64,000 nt of DNA from an uncultured Prevotellaceae bacterium (GCA_946415365.1 CAMKSE010000018.1:30293-94292), one strand, 5' to 3'; shown: positions 1 to 9,068, numbered from the stretch's first letter. Notes: generated from the sequence alone by a model not told the origin. Numbers and translations are program-made.

Positions 1-1014
1 TTCGATGTCGAGCACAGGGGGCAGGTCGCCGTTGCGGAAGAGGGTGTTGCTGATGAAGTACTTGGCCTGTTCAGCCCCGCTTCTGCGCACCGACCAGAAG
101 TGGTATGCCCCGGTGCTGATGCCGTGCTTACGGGCCTGGGTGTAGTCGTTAAGATAGAATTTGTTGCGGACGGTAGTTCCCTCGGTTGACTTGATGTAGA
201 CGAACGATACGGGGTAGTCCACTGTGCCGCTTACGTTATCGCTGCCTCTTTTGCCTACGTGCGTGATGCGTAGCTTCTTCCATTGTATGGCCACGGGCCT
301 GCGCCCCCTGCCGTGCTGATATCGGGCAATGTCGATACCGTAGATTCGTTCGCTGGTGTGCTTCATCCGTTCCCCCATGAAACGGTCCTTGCTCCATTCC
401 CCTACACGCAGCCGTGAGCCGTCGTCGGCCATCCACAGCTCTACGCCGAAACCCTGTCGCAGACCGTTTTCCCAATGGCCCTCGAAGTAGCCGCCGTCTG
501 TCTTGATGTATGCACCGTGGCCTTCAGCCTTCTCTTTGTGGTAGTCGCCGAGATAGATGCCGGTGGTGTCAGGACACAGGCCGGTGAAGAGCGAGTCGTT
601 GCGACAGGTACCCACGATGGTGCGTCCTAATGAGTCGAGGGCGAGAGCTGTTCCCTGACGGCAGTGGTTCTCCCAGCGTCCTACATTCCATACTGCCACG
701 TGCCTGTCTACATCCACATTGTGCCGCTTGCCGTTGGCAAAGGCCACCACCATCTCGTAGCCCTCGTCCTGCACGTTATGTCGCTCCATATAGTAGTTCA
801 GCTCTTCCTCGGGAATCGGGGCTGACGTGACATTCTGGCTTGGCGTAGATTCCAGCATACTGTCAGCCTGATGAACCCATGCCTGTCCCAGCCTTACACT
901 CGTGGGATGAGGGTTGCCTATAAGCATGCTTGCTGCGATGAGCGGGCATAAGAGTATGCTGGCGAAGATAAGTGTGCCTATGATAATGACGGATAATACT
1001 AATGTCTTCTTCAT
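1..1014 (-). CDS. GH25 lysozyme-like protein with MORN repeats (partial, runs off left edge)
   Basis: Probable membrane-anchored peptidoglycan hydrolase of glycoside hydrolase family 25, which cleaves the MurNAc-GlcNAc bond. The frame is open from an ATG at 1014 to the window edge (338 codons), so the C-terminus is missing. Residues about 5-35 form a hydrophobic anchor. Residues about 155-220 contain MORN-like units (GGYFEGHWENGLRQGFG, then a GEWSKDRFMGE unit). The GH25 domain starts at YGIDIARYQ (Asp about 228) and continues through VSFVYIKSTEGTT, GAYHFW and LPPVLDIE, whose last Glu (338) is the expected catalytic residue of the DxE motif. MORN plus GH25 is an architecture known in Bacteroidales. 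A TAACTTTG box lies 10 bases upstream. Confidence in family is high; physiological role (cell wall remodelling or attack on competitors) is not decided by sequence. Confidence 0.9.
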   Translation of the reverse strand, partial: MKKTLVLSVIIIGTLIFASILLCPLIAASMLIGNPHPTSVRLGQAWVHQADSMLESTPSQNVTSAPIPEEELNYYMERHNVQDEGYEMVVAFANGKRHNVDVDRHVAVWNVGRWENHCRQGTALALDSLGRTIVGTCRNDSLFTGLCPDTTGIYLGDYHKEKAEGHGAYIKTDGGYFEGHWENGLRQGFGVELWMADDGSRLRVGEWSKDRFMGERMKHTSERIYGIDIARYQHGRGRRPVAIQWKKLRITHVGKRGSDNVSGTVDYPVSFVYIKSTEGTTVRNKFYLNDYTQARKHGISTGAYHFWSVRRSGAEQAKYFISNTLFRNGDLPPVLDIE

Positions 1015-1023
1015 TTCTGGGTG

Positions 1024-1031
1024 CAAAGTTA
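1024..1031 (-). promoter_or_regulatory. -7 box of GH25 gene
   Basis: Read on the minus strand the sequence is TAACTTTG, followed by CACCC and the ATG at 1014. The leader would be only a few nucleotides long, so translation is probably leaderless or nearly so. Confidence 0.6.
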
Positions 1032-1104
1032 CGAAAAGAAGTGAAAAGAAAAAAGTGAATTGTCAATAATTTCCAAAAAACTGCGTATTCTGCGGTTTAT
1101 TTCA

Positions 1105-1112
1105 TACCTTTG
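1105..1112 (+). promoter_or_regulatory. -7 box of ABC transporter gene
   Basis: TACCTTTG followed by CAGC, 27 bases ahead of the ATG at 1139. I see no good TTTG at the -33 position with 19-21 bp spacing. Confidence 0.55.
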
Positions 1113-1138
1113 CAGCGTCGATTCATAGAAAGAACAAG

Positions 1139-2728
1139 ATGAAATACATAGATTGGTTTTGGCGCGAGTCGCGCGGCATCCGCCTGAGTATGTCCTTCCG
1201 TATTCTGGCAGGCATCGGTCAGGTGACGCTTGGCCTGCTGATGGTGTGGCTCAGCCGTCGCTTCATCGACGAGACCATCCGCACGGGTACTGTCGACGAT
1301 GTGCTGCGTATGGTGCTGTTGCTCGTGATGACCGTCGTGGGTGGGGTAGTCCTGCGACAGGTGGGCTATTACCTGACCATCCGTGCCAATATGCGTCAGA
1401 CCAACGCCCTGCGCCTCCGTATCTTCAGCAGTCTGTTCCGCCGTCAGCTCTACAGTGACCAGGAGCTTCACTCCGGCGACGTCACCTCCCGTCTGGCCAA
1501 GGACATCGAGCAGGTGAGCGCCATACTTTCCGACATCATGCCCCAGATGGCCATCACGATGATACAACTCTGTGGCGCCTTCCTGCTCATGCGCATGTTC
1601 GACGCCCGTCTGGCCTGGGCCCTACTGCTGCTCACACCCCTGGCCGTCATCTTCGGAAAACTCATCGCCCGCCGTCTGCGTCAGATGACGCTCGACATCC
1701 GTGAGGACGAGAGCCGCATCCAGATGCAGGTGCAGGAGGGCATGGAGCACAATGCCGTGCTGCGGTCGTTAGGCAGCGAGCAGTGGGTGACCGACCGCCT
1801 CGAGAGCATGCAGCAGCGACTTCGTGGCAATGTCATGCGGCGCACCCGCTTCACCGTCATCGCCCGACTCGTCCTCGGCTGTGCCTTCGGCCTCGGCTAT
1901 CTGCTGGCCTTCATCTGGGGAGGCCTCGGTCTGCGCAACGGCACCATCACCTTCGGTGTGATGACCTCCTTCCTCCAGCTTGTAGGCATGATACAGGGGC
2001 CCATCCTGCAGTTGCTGAACATGGTGCCGGGAGTCATCCACGCCACGGCCAGCATCGACCGTCTGGAGGAACTGTCCGTCTCGGCTGTCACGAGTGCTGA
2101 CGAACCATCGAAACCTCAAAGGTCGGATAATCCCCATATCGACTTCTCCGACGTCACCTTCCGCTACGCCAAGGGCGACAGGGAGATACTCAGTCATTTC
2201 ACCCACCATTTCGCTGCCGGCAGCAAGACCTCCATCTTTGGTGAAACGGGTATCGGTAAGACCACCATGTTCCGTCTGATCCTCGGATTCATTCAGCCCA
2301 CGGAGGGTAGGGTAGAGGTCGACGGCTCGCTGTCGTTCGTGCCTCAGGGCAACACCCTCATGAGCGGCACCATACGCTACAACCTCCTGCTGGCCAAACC
2401 GGAGGCCACCGACGAGGAACTGTGCGCCGTGCTTCACACCGCCTGTGCAGACTTTGTACACGACCTACCCGACGATATTGACACAGAACTGGGAGAACGT
2501 GGCAGCGGGCTCAGCGAAGGTCAGGCTCAGCGCATTGCCATCGCCCGCGGACTGCTCCATGCTGCCGACATCCTGCTGCTCGACGAGATAAGCAGTTCGC
2601 TCGATGAACCCACGGAGCGTGAGCTCTACAACCGTCTCTTTACCGCCTACCCAGAGAAGACCATGCTCTTCATTACCCACCGCAAGACCGTCAGCGAGCT
2701 CTGCGATAATAGCATTACCATGGGTTAG
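1139..2728 (+). CDS. ABC transporter, fused permease and ATPase
   Basis: Half-size type I ABC exporter of 529 aa. Residues about 15-290 hold the transmembrane domain with five to six hydrophobic segments. The ATPase domain follows: Walker A FGETGIGKTT near residue 367, Q-loop FVPQGNTLMSGTIRYNLL, signature LSEGQAQRIAIARG near 457, and Walker B ILLLDEISSSLD, then the H-loop FITHRK. All catalytic elements are intact, so a homodimer or heterodimer should hydrolyse ATP. The substrate cannot be told; such exporters move lipids, peptides or drugs. The gene stands alone, with opposite-strand neighbours on both sides. The protein ends shortly after the H-loop, slightly earlier than many relatives. Confidence 0.92.
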   Translation: MKYIDWFWRESRGIRLSMSFRILAGIGQVTLGLLMVWLSRRFIDETIRTGTVDDVLRMVLLLVMTVVGGVVLRQVGYYLTIRANMRQTNALRLRIFSSLFRRQLYSDQELHSGDVTSRLAKDIEQVSAILSDIMPQMAITMIQLCGAFLLMRMFDARLAWALLLLTPLAVIFGKLIARRLRQMTLDIREDESRIQMQVQEGMEHNAVLRSLGSEQWVTDRLESMQQRLRGNVMRRTRFTVIARLVLGCAFGLGYLLAFIWGGLGLRNGTITFGVMTSFLQLVGMIQGPILQLLNMVPGVIHATASIDRLEELSVSAVTSADEPSKPQRSDNPHIDFSDVTFRYAKGDREILSHFTHHFAAGSKTSIFGETGIGKTTMFRLILGFIQPTEGRVEVDGSLSFVPQGNTLMSGTIRYNLLLAKPEATDEELCAVLHTACADFVHDLPDDIDTELGERGSGLSEGQAQRIAIARGLLHAADILLLDEISSSLDEPTERELYNRLFTAYPEKTMLFITHRKTVSELCDNSITMG

Positions 2729-2778
2729 TTCCGAAGCAGATCCACCAGTCGCACTATGACATGTCCGACATTATTGAA

Positions 2779-3288
2779 TTAACAGGAAGCTTTGAAATCA
2801 AATCTGCCAGTAGCTGATTCTGTTATGACAACGCGAAGGCCATAATTAAATCTGATAAGCAAATCCATTAGCAGATTCCCTTGATTATTTCCTTGCCCAT
2901 TGACGCACAAGAAGCACATAAGCAGACCTTCTTTAACCTTAGTGTCATTATTCAATCGACTTATGACATTGAAGAAGTCCGAGCTATAGGAAAGGTAATA
3001 GGTTAGATACCCATCTTCCAACTTGATGTGTGTCACGGCACCTTTGCCCATTGCTACAGGAATAGGACATTTTTTGTTGGCCTGATCAACCATTCTCAAG
3101 AACTCCGAATGCTGCGAGGCCTTTTCCATTGTCGGCTTCATTGCTGTCTTTGCGATTTGCCCCAATATCATCAGGCATAGGAAAGTCGCGAACTTACTCT
3201 GTCTCGACAAAAAAAGAAACAGTTTCTTTGTTTTGTGCTCGACTTTTCGTAACTTTGCCGTCAAATCGTCAAATCGACGATGTATCAA
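2779..3288 (-). CDS. hypothetical protein, probably membrane-anchored or exported
   Basis: I do not recognise a named family. The longest frame encodes 169 aa. A hydrophobic stretch (FATFLCLMILGQIAKTAM, residues about 33-50) sits unusually deep, so the true start is probably an internal codon: the TTG at residue 27, or Met40 giving 130 aa (start 3171). The body, from ANKKCPIPVAMGKGAVTHI onward, resembles the small secreted proteins with a KxCPI motif often seen in Prevotella, but I infer this from memory only. The far 5' end overlaps the divergent promoter of the next gene, which also argues for a later start. Confidence 0.6.
   Translation of the reverse strand: MIHRRFDDLTAKLRKVEHKTKKLFLFLSRQSKFATFLCLMILGQIAKTAMKPTMEKASQHSEFLRMVDQANKKCPIPVAMGKGAVTHIKLEDGYLTYYLSYSSDFFNVISRLNNDTKVKEGLLMCFLCVNGQGNNQGNLLMDLLIRFNYGLRVVITESATGRFDFKASC
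3213..3229. promoter_or_regulatory. perfect palindrome, candidate operator
   Basis: AAAGAAAC-a-GTTTCTTT, two perfect 8-bp arms around one base. Its right arm overlaps the TTTG (3227-3230) that forms the -33 element of the downstream promoter, a position typical for a repressor site. Confidence 0.45.
3227..3257 (+). promoter_or_regulatory. promoter of DUF6078 gene
   Basis: TTTG at 3227-3230, a 19-bp spacer, then TAACTTTG at 3250-3257. This matches the Bacteroidota primary sigma consensus in both boxes and in spacing. Confidence 0.75.
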
Positions 3289-3311
3289 TGAACAACTAAA
3301 ATATTTCGAAT

Positions 3312-3752
3312 ATGGAAGAAAGAGAACTGACGGCGAAAGATATACCTTGGAGGTATCCCTTGTGTTTCAATAGTGAGTGTGCGGATAAAGACAAGTGCAT
3401 GCATTATCAGGCTCAACTGCTGATGCCAAAAGATCGATACTGCGGTTCAGCCGTCTATCCTAGAGCATGGGAGGACGGCAAGTGCAGATGTTTCCGTGAG
3501 AAGAAGCTGGTGAAGAAAGCGTGGGGCTTCAAGAAACTTTATGATAACGTGCCTCATTGGCAAAGGGCTGAGGCTCGCCAGTGTGTGCATGCATTGTTTG
3601 GTGGCGGGAATGGGCCGTACTATCGAGTGCATAATGGTGAGAATGTGCTCTCACCCCAGAAGCAGGAGGAGATTTTGGCGGTTCTCGCCAAGTTTGGAAG
3701 CATCGAGGGCATTGGTTTTGATCATTATGTGACGGATTGGGATTTTGATTAG
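3312..3752 (+). CDS. DUF6078-like family protein
   Basis: 146 aa, no signal peptide, presumably cytoplasmic. It resembles the Bacteroidales family DUF6078: an opening IPWRYPLCFNSECADKDKC with paired cysteines, a second cysteine cluster (GKCRCF), then a KAWGFKKLYDNVPHWQ helix and the YYRVHNGENVLSPQKQEEI segment. The spaced cysteines suggest metal binding, which is inference. Function of the family is unknown. It is a single gene with its own promoter and is followed by 410 bases without genes. Confidence 0.75.
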   Translation: MEERELTAKDIPWRYPLCFNSECADKDKCMHYQAQLLMPKDRYCGSAVYPRAWEDGKCRCFREKKLVKKAWGFKKLYDNVPHWQRAEARQCVHALFGGGNGPYYRVHNGENVLSPQKQEEILAVLAKFGSIEGIGFDHYVTDWDFD

Positions 3753-3858
3753 AAGTCATTAATTGTTATTTGCCTCTACTAGTCATCTACACCATAACAA
3801 GAAGGTGCGGTATTGTCCTCATTAAGGCGAGTCGAAATGCTATTAGGGAGGAAAACTT

Positions 3859-3918
3859 GTTCCCACTCTGGGAACGTGATGTTCCCTTACTGGGAATATA
3901 ATGTTCCCAAGCTGGGAA
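3859..3918. repeat. three-copy 22-bp array of TTCCC-N5-GGGAA hairpins
   Basis: TTCCC-actct-GGGAA (3860-3874), TTCCC-ttact-GGGAA (3882-3896) and TTCCC-aagct-GGGAA (3904-3918). The arms are invariant, loops differ, and the period is exactly 22 bp, so the dyads fall on the same helix face. No gene covers them. Confidence 0.85.
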
Positions 3919-4007
3919 TATATAGCGATGCCTATAACGCTTAATCCAGAATAGGCGGCTTATATTGTCATTGTACAATGGGGTAACGAAAGGCATCTTT
4001 TGAAGTC

Positions 4008-4136
4008 TGTGACAGTTGTGACAATTAAATTTTCACCCACCTGAACAGTATTATATTATATATAATATATTATATATATAATAATAAGATTATAGCGAGG
4101 ATTTCTTGCCCGAAAAAAACTGTCACAACTGTCACA
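4008..4136. repeat. 16-bp perfect inverted repeat of 9-bp words around a TA-rich core
   Basis: Left arm TGTGACAGTTGTGACA at 4008-4023, right arm TGTCACAACTGTCACA at 4121-4136. Each arm is two tandem 9-mers. The centre (about 4048-4093) is almost pure alternating A/T and itself palindromic. With the hairpin array above, this accounts for the 410-base spacer between the DUF6078 and CotH genes. Confidence 0.85.
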
Positions 4137-4162
4137 ACCGTCTTCACCTGTAAGCTGGATCT

Positions 4163-5911
4163 CTACTTCATTGATGCATAATGCCCGTCGAGCCACTCCA
4201 GACGTTCGTCGAAGAACTGAAGGACATTCTCGACTTCCTCTTCCCATGTGTCGAAACTGAAGCTGAGCCATTGGCGGTTGTCAGGCCACATGTTGAAGTT
4301 GTCAGCCTGAGCAGTACCGATACGTTCGCGGACGAGGCTGATTTCATCAAGGATCTGTTGTTTCTTTTCCTTGAACTTGGCCCACTCTGTCTTGACGGCC
4401 TCAATGAATCCGGGGGATTTCATCAAATATTTGAAATAGAATAATCCATCCCAAGTGATATCGTTATACATTGGATATGTTTTACCCCAGGACGAATTGC
4501 GAAGGCCAAGACTCCATTCTGCGTCCCACATGGGCATCATCTTCAGCTTGGAAGAACGGGAGGGTAATACATAGAAGCAATTAGGGTCGAGCAGCACAAA
4601 TGCGGCACAGGCTACATGGAATTTCGCAAAGCTTGTTACGTCAATATAGTTCTGATAGTCTGTGCTGCTGGGATCATTGGTCAGCTGGCTCAAGGCGTCC
4701 TCCATCTGGTAGACGTAGTCCTTGATGAAATTGTAATTCTCGTCATCTTCTTCGATATCCTCGTCATCATCAGGGTACTTGAAACTGAATCCATGTTGCC
4801 TCAGTCCGTATCCTGTCTTATCCGCCAAAAGTGAACTGATGAAGGATACCTTTTCGTCCAGGTAATAGTTGTCGTCTTCAATGATAAAGCCGTCGTCCTC
4901 GATGTTGACTCTGTCAGGAGATTTCTCAATCTTGTCTGTTAGCACGTAGACGCCCTGATAGATCCCATTGACGAAGAGGTTGACGTGTTGATAATGAATG
5001 CTGAATTCGATTTCGGCAGCTCTGGAAACAGCACTCATGAAAGCTGTACGCAGCATTGTACGGTCAAAATATTCGGCGAGAAGTATCCAGTCTTTGTTCT
5101 CAGGGAAGCCGAAGGGACTCTGTTTCTTTGAGAACTTGATGGCATAGGGCTTCTTTGGTAAAAGCCATGTGTTGTTGCCTCGTCCTTTGACCTTTCCAGA
5201 GGAGTTGATGACCTGACCGTCATTGTCGATAACAGTTAAGGTGGAACCCTCCATCCAGTAGTCCTTGCTGGTAATGCTATCACCGTTAGAGGTGTTCACC
5301 ATGACTACGGGAAGGCCTGTGCACTCTGGGGTTGCAGATGAGGGAATACGGCCGGTATAATAATTATAGGTTACGCCTGCTTCGAACTGCCTGCCCTTGA
5401 AGTCGCCACCGACAGCATAGACATTACCTTTGTCATCATAGACCTTAACAGATAATTCATGGCCAGACATGTCGCATGGTATGATTGGGACGCAAAGAAC
5501 GAGAGGCGTCTGCCTGGTGGAGATGTGTATGTCTTTTAGCGTCAAGACCTGCGTGGTGGATGTTGTTTTGGGCTTCAGTTCACCTGTAGCCAGATCGAGT
5601 TTGGCTTCGGTTATTAGTAAGTCGTCAGTCTGCAACACCGCAGCTTTGTAGTCACCCGGTGGAACGCCAATATATATGTTGATAATACTGAAAAGACGTC
5701 TGGCGTTGAGTGAAGGCAATCCTGTGGAATTCTTGTCTGTGTAAAAAGAATGGTTTATGAAATGTTTGAAGTTGCCGTTGCCCTCCTGCGTTTGACCGTT
5801 CATCGAAATAGTCACTTCAGATGATTGGGCATACACATTATTTATACCTGCGGACACAAATCCAATCGGCATGAATAATAATATGGATGCAATGATGCAG
5901 AACTTCTTCAT
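4163..5911 (-). CDS. CotH kinase family protein, secreted
   Basis: 582 aa starting at MKKFCIIASILLF, whose hydrophobic segment is a signal peptide; the longer upstream frame is rejected because it lacks any such logic. The CotH domain spans roughly residues 190-570: GRGNNTWLLPKKPYAIKF, then DRTMLRTAFMSAVSRA, GVYVLTDKIEKSPDRVNIE and PMWDAEWSLGL. Spore-coat CotH is an atypical protein kinase; in Bacteroidota these proteins are exported and their substrates are unknown. N-terminal residues 30-185 look like a beta-rich adhesion-type region with no named domain. It follows proS on the same strand after 117 bases. A second CotH gene lies at 17.7 kb. Confidence 0.88.
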   Translation of the reverse strand: MKKFCIIASILLFMPIGFVSAGINNVYAQSSEVTISMNGQTQEGNGNFKHFINHSFYTDKNSTGLPSLNARRLFSIINIYIGVPPGDYKAAVLQTDDLLITEAKLDLATGELKPKTTSTTQVLTLKDIHISTRQTPLVLCVPIIPCDMSGHELSVKVYDDKGNVYAVGGDFKGRQFEAGVTYNYYTGRIPSSATPECTGLPVVMVNTSNGDSITSKDYWMEGSTLTVIDNDGQVINSSGKVKGRGNNTWLLPKKPYAIKFSKKQSPFGFPENKDWILLAEYFDRTMLRTAFMSAVSRAAEIEFSIHYQHVNLFVNGIYQGVYVLTDKIEKSPDRVNIEDDGFIIEDDNYYLDEKVSFISSLLADKTGYGLRQHGFSFKYPDDDEDIEEDDENYNFIKDYVYQMEDALSQLTNDPSSTDYQNYIDVTSFAKFHVACAAFVLLDPNCFYVLPSRSSKLKMMPMWDAEWSLGLRNSSWGKTYPMYNDITWDGLFYFKYLMKSPGFIEAVKTEWAKFKEKKQQILDEISLVRERIGTAQADNFNMWPDNRQWLSFSFDTWEEEVENVLQFFDERLEWLDGHYASMK

Positions 5912-6028
5912 TTCTTTTCGATTGCAAATACAGGCAGGGGTTTCCGAGACTTCCAGATTTTGAGGGAATATTTTGGGGGTGAGCATGATGCCCGCCCCCA
6001 AAAACGGATTGTCGATTATCAGTAAGTG

Positions 6029-7510
6029 TTAATAACTTCTGGCGATGATGACGCGGGCCTTGGAGGGCTTGCCGCTGACCATATCGACACCTGGCGTCTG
6101 CTCCACACCGAAGGGCACGCAGCGGATGGTGGCCTGGGTCTCTTCCTTGATCTGTGCCTCGGTCTCGGCGGTGCCGTCCCAGTGGCAGAGGAAGAAGCCG
6201 CCGTCCTTCACACGCTCCTTGAACTCCTCGTAGTTGTCGCACTCGTAGATGTGGGCGTCGCGGTAGTCCTTGGCCTTCTTGAAGATGTTCTGCTGGATGT
6301 CGTCGAGAAGCTGCTCGACATAGTCGGCAATGCCTTCGAAGGGGCGTGTCTCCTTCTCGAGCGTGTCGCGGCGCATGACTTCGATGGTGCCGTTCTCCAG
6401 GTCGCGGGCTCCGAGGACCAGGCGCACGGGAACACCCTTCAGCTCATAGTCGGCAAACTTGAAGCCTGGGCGCTTGTTGTCGGCATCGTCGAACTTGACG
6501 GTGATGCCTTTGGCGCGCAGGGCTTCGATGACAGGCTGTATCTCGCGGTTCACCTGCTCCATCTGCTCGGGCTTGGTGGCGATGGGGATGATGACCACCT
6601 GGATGGGGGCAAGTCGCGGCGGCAGCACAAGACCGTTGTCGTCGGAGTGGGTCATGATAAGGGCTCCGATGAGACGGGTGGAGACGCCCCATGAAGTGGC
6701 CCACACGTATTCGGGCTTGTTGTCTTTGTTCAGGTACTGTACCTCAAAGGCCTTGGCGAAGTTCTGTCCGAGGAAGTGGGAGGTGCCGCTCTGCAGGGCC
6801 TTGCCGTCCTGCATCATGGCTTCGATGGTATAGGTGTCGAGGGCACCGGCGAAACGCTCGGTTTCGCTCTTCACACCCTGCACTACGGGCACGGCCATCC
6901 ACTCTTCGGCGAACTTGGCATAGACCTTGAGCATCTTCTGTGCCTCTTCCTCGGCTTCCTCACGGGTGGCATGGGCGGTGTGGCCCTCCTGCCAGAGGAA
7001 CTCTGACGTGCGGAGGAAGGGACGGGTGCGCATCTCCCAGCGCATGACGTTACACCACTGGTTGCACATCAGGGGCAGGTCGCGCCAAGAGTGGATCCAG
7101 TTCTTATAGGTGTTCCAGATGATGGTCTCTGAGGTGGGACGGACAATCAGCTCTTCCTCGAGTTTTGCGGAGGGGTCTACCTCGACGCCGCTCTTGTCGT
7201 CCTTGGCACGGAGGCGGTAGTGGGTGACCACGGCGCACTCCTTGGCGAAGCCCTCTACGTGCTCGGCCTCACGGCTGAGGAACGACTTGGGGATGAGCAG
7301 GGGGAAGTAGGCGTTCTGGGCGCCTGTCTCCTTGAACATCTTGTCGAGCTGCTGCTGCATCTTCTCCCAGATGGCATAGCCGTAGGGCTTGATGACCATA
7401 CAGCCACGTACAGCACTCTGCTCGGCGAGGTCTGCCTTTACCACGAGGTCGTTGAACCACTGTGAGTAGTTGTCGGCCCTTTTCGTTAAATCTTTTAATT
7501 CTTTTGCCAT
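6029..7510 (-). CDS. proS: prolyl-tRNA synthetase
   Basis: 493 aa cytoplasmic enzyme charging tRNA-Pro. It is the short archaeal/eukaryotic-type ProRS: class II catalytic core with [15 protein letters not shown] and the motif 2 region [23 protein letters not shown], followed by the anticodon-binding domain ([12 protein letters not shown]) and the extra C-terminal domain ending in ARVIIARSY. It lacks the large INS editing insertion of the bacterial-type enzyme, as expected for this class in Bacteroidota. A TAATTTTG box lies just upstream, divergent from the lipoprotein gene. Confidence 0.97.
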   Translation of the reverse strand: MAKELKDLTKRADNYSQWFNDLVVKADLAEQSAVRGCMVIKPYGYAIWEKMQQQLDKMFKETGAQNAYFPLLIPKSFLSREAEHVEGFAKECAVVTHYRLRAKDDKSGVEVDPSAKLEEELIVRPTSETIIWNTYKNWIHSWRDLPLMCNQWCNVMRWEMRTRPFLRTSEFLWQEGHTAHATREEAEEEAQKMLKVYAKFAEEWMAVPVVQGVKSETERFAGALDTYTIEAMMQDGKALQSGTSHFLGQNFAKAFEVQYLNKDNKPEYVWATSWGVSTRLIGALIMTHSDDNGLVLPPRLAPIQVVIIPIATKPEQMEQVNREIQPVIEALRAKGITVKFDDADNKRPGFKFADYELKGVPVRLVLGARDLENGTIEVMRRDTLEKETRPFEGIADYVEQLLDDIQQNIFKKAKDYRDAHIYECDNYEEFKERVKDGGFFLCHWDGTAETEAQIKEETQATIRCVPFGVEQTPGVDMVSGKPSKARVIIARSY

Positions 7511-7539
7511 TTTTTACTCCTATTTTTCGAATTTGCGTG

Positions 7540-7547
7540 CAAAATTA
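7540..7547 (-). promoter_or_regulatory. -7 box of proS
   Basis: TAATTTTG on the minus strand, followed directly by CACGC. The same TTTGCACGC string follows the boxes of pheS, thrS, ileS and carB. Confidence 0.7.
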
Positions 7548-7553
7548 CATAAA

Positions 7554-7614
7554 TTTTTAGATATAAGTACATAAGAACATATAATTTTTTGTTTCTTTTG
7601 TTCTTTTGTCTGAA
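7554..7614. repeat. dispersed imperfect palindrome, copy 1
   Basis: Left arm AGATATAAGTACATAAGAACA, AT-rich centre, right arm TGTTTCTTTTGTTCTTTTGTCT, nearly complementary. A copy matching almost base for base lies at 10171-10233. Both sit between an aminoacyl-tRNA synthetase promoter and a divergent lipoprotein promoter. Confidence 0.8.
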
Positions 7615-7631
7615 ATTAATTATTATCTTTG
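7605..7631 (+). promoter_or_regulatory. promoter of OmpA-like lipoprotein gene
   Basis: TATCTTTG at 7624-7631 followed by CAGCAG. TTTG motifs at 7597-7600 and 7605-7608 give spacers of 23 or 15 bp, neither ideal, so the -33 contact is uncertain. Confidence 0.6.
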
Positions 7632-7671
7632 CAGCAGAAATCAATGTTTAACGATTAAAATTTTGTGAATT

Positions 7672-8370
7672 ATGAAAAGTTTAAAGTCAATTGCAATCGC
7701 TTTGTGCGCAGCACTGGTGGTTAGTTGTGGTATGAATAACACCGGTAAGGGTGCTCTTATCGGTGCAGGTGGCGGTGCAGCCCTGGGTGCTATCGTGGGT
7801 GCACTGGCTGGTAATACGGCCATCGGTGCCGCTGTAGGTGGTGCCGTGGGTGCTGGTGCCGGTGCTATCATCGGTAAGAAGATGGATAAGGCTAAGGCTG
7901 AGGCCGAGGCTGTGCAGAACGCACAGGTGGAGGCCGTGACAGATGCCAACGGTCTTGAGGCTGTGAAGGTGACCTTCGACTCTGGTATTCTCTTCACAAC
8001 TGGTAGTTCAACGCTGAGTTCTACAGCTAAGACATCACTCTTCCAGTTTGCCAACGTGCTGAAGAACAATGCCGACTGTGATGTGGCTGTTCAAGGATAT
8101 ACCGACAATGCCGGATGGAAGAACTCTACAGCTGCCCAGAGCCAGCAGAAGAATCTGGAGCTCTCTCAGAAGCGTGCCCAGAGCGTAACCGACTATCTGC
8201 TCCAGCAGGGTGTCAGCTATTCTCAGATCCGCAGCACGATGGGTTATGGCGAGTCAAACCCTGTGGCTGACAACAGCACGGCAGCAGGCAAGGCCCAGAA
8301 CCGTCGCGTGGAGGTCTATATGTACGCTTCACAGAAGATGATTCAGGAGGCTCAGCAGCAGGCCCAGTAA
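7672..8370 (+). CDS. glycine-zipper OmpA-family lipoprotein
   Basis: 232 aa envelope protein. Residues 1-19 form a lipoprotein signal ending in VVSC, with Cys19 as the lipidation site. Residues about 26-70 are a glycine-zipper region (GALIGAGGGAALGAIVGALAG and repeats), expected to insert in or lie on a membrane. Residues about 90-220 are an OmpA-type peptidoglycan-binding domain: VQGYTDNAGW, LSQKRAQSVTDYLL and NRRVEVYM. It probably tethers outer membrane to cell wall. The stop codon abuts the ATG of mtgA with no gap, so the two wall-related genes should be co-transcribed and translationally coupled. Confidence 0.9.
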   Translation: MKSLKSIAIALCAALVVSCGMNNTGKGALIGAGGGAALGAIVGALAGNTAIGAAVGGAVGAGAGAIIGKKMDKAKAEAEAVQNAQVEAVTDANGLEAVKVTFDSGILFTTGSSTLSSTAKTSLFQFANVLKNNADCDVAVQGYTDNAGWKNSTAAQSQQKNLELSQKRAQSVTDYLLQQGVSYSQIRSTMGYGESNPVADNSTAAGKAQNRRVEVYMYASQKMIQEAQQQAQ

Positions 8371-9060
8371 ATGAAGTTGCTTAAGAAAATACTCCGTTGG
8401 GTATTATCAATCTTTTTCGGCTCTACCATCCTCGCGGTGGTAGGGCTTCGATTTATACCCGTATGGGTGACGCCACTGATGGTGATTCGCTGTTGTCAGC
8501 AGGTGTCGGATGGTAAGGGTCTGAAGCTGAGCCACGATTGGGTTTCCTTGGACGAGATATCGCCGAGTCTGCCCGTAGCGGTGATAGCCAGTGAGGACGG
8601 TCGGTTCATGGAGCATCACGGCTTTGACTACAAGGCCATTGAGCATGCTGCCAAGCGGAATCGTGAGCATCCGGAGAAACGGAAGCTTGGTGCCTCGACC
8701 ATCTCACAACAGACAGCCAAGAATGTGTTCCTGTGGCCGGGCCGCTCGTGGGTGAGGAAGGGCTTTGAGGCCTACTTCACCGTGCTCATCGAACTGTTGT
8801 GGTCGAAGGAACGTATCATGGAGGTGTACCTCAATTCGATTGAAATGGGGGACGGTATCTATGGGGCGCAGGCTGTGGCGGAGGAGCATTTCCATACCGA
8901 CGCCAAGCAGCTGACAAAGGCCCAGTGTGCCCTTATTGCCGCCACACTTCCCAACCCGCGCAAATACTCCAGCAAGTCGCCGTCGGCCTATATGCTGAAG
9001 CGACAGAAGAGAATACTGCGCGAGATGCAGTATGTGGGTACTTTCCCCGCGAAAAAATAA
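8371..9060 (+). CDS. mtgA: monofunctional biosynthetic peptidoglycan transglycosylase
   Basis: 229 aa. An N-terminal membrane anchor (residues about 8-30) is followed by the GT51 glycosyltransferase domain, which polymerises lipid II into glycan strands. Visible motifs are [18 protein letters not shown] with the catalytic Glu, [12 protein letters not shown], and [32 protein letters not shown]. No transpeptidase domain follows, as expected for MtgA. It starts at the base after the stop of the OmpA-like gene and ends 8 bases before the convergent pheS stop. Confidence 0.95.
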   Translation: MKLLKKILRWVLSIFFGSTILAVVGLRFIPVWVTPLMVIRCCQQVSDGKGLKLSHDWVSLDEISPSLPVAVIASEDGRFMEHHGFDYKAIEHAAKRNREHPEKRKLGASTISQQTAKNVFLWPGRSWVRKGFEAYFTVLIELLWSKERIMEVYLNSIEMGDGIYGAQAVAEEHFHTDAKQLTKAQCALIAATLPNPRKYSSKSPSAYMLKRQKRILREMQYVGTFPAKK

Positions 9061-9068
9061 GATCTGAT

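Noticed and set aside
3859..3918. CRISPR-like array
   Set aside because: Repeats are only 15-17 bp palindromes with 7-bp linkers, three copies, and no cas genes are present. The same applies to 63748-63811.
3787..3996. 69-codon minus-strand frame between DUF6078 and CotH genes
   Set aside because: Made mostly of the TTCCC-N5-GGGAA array; no promoter or family match.
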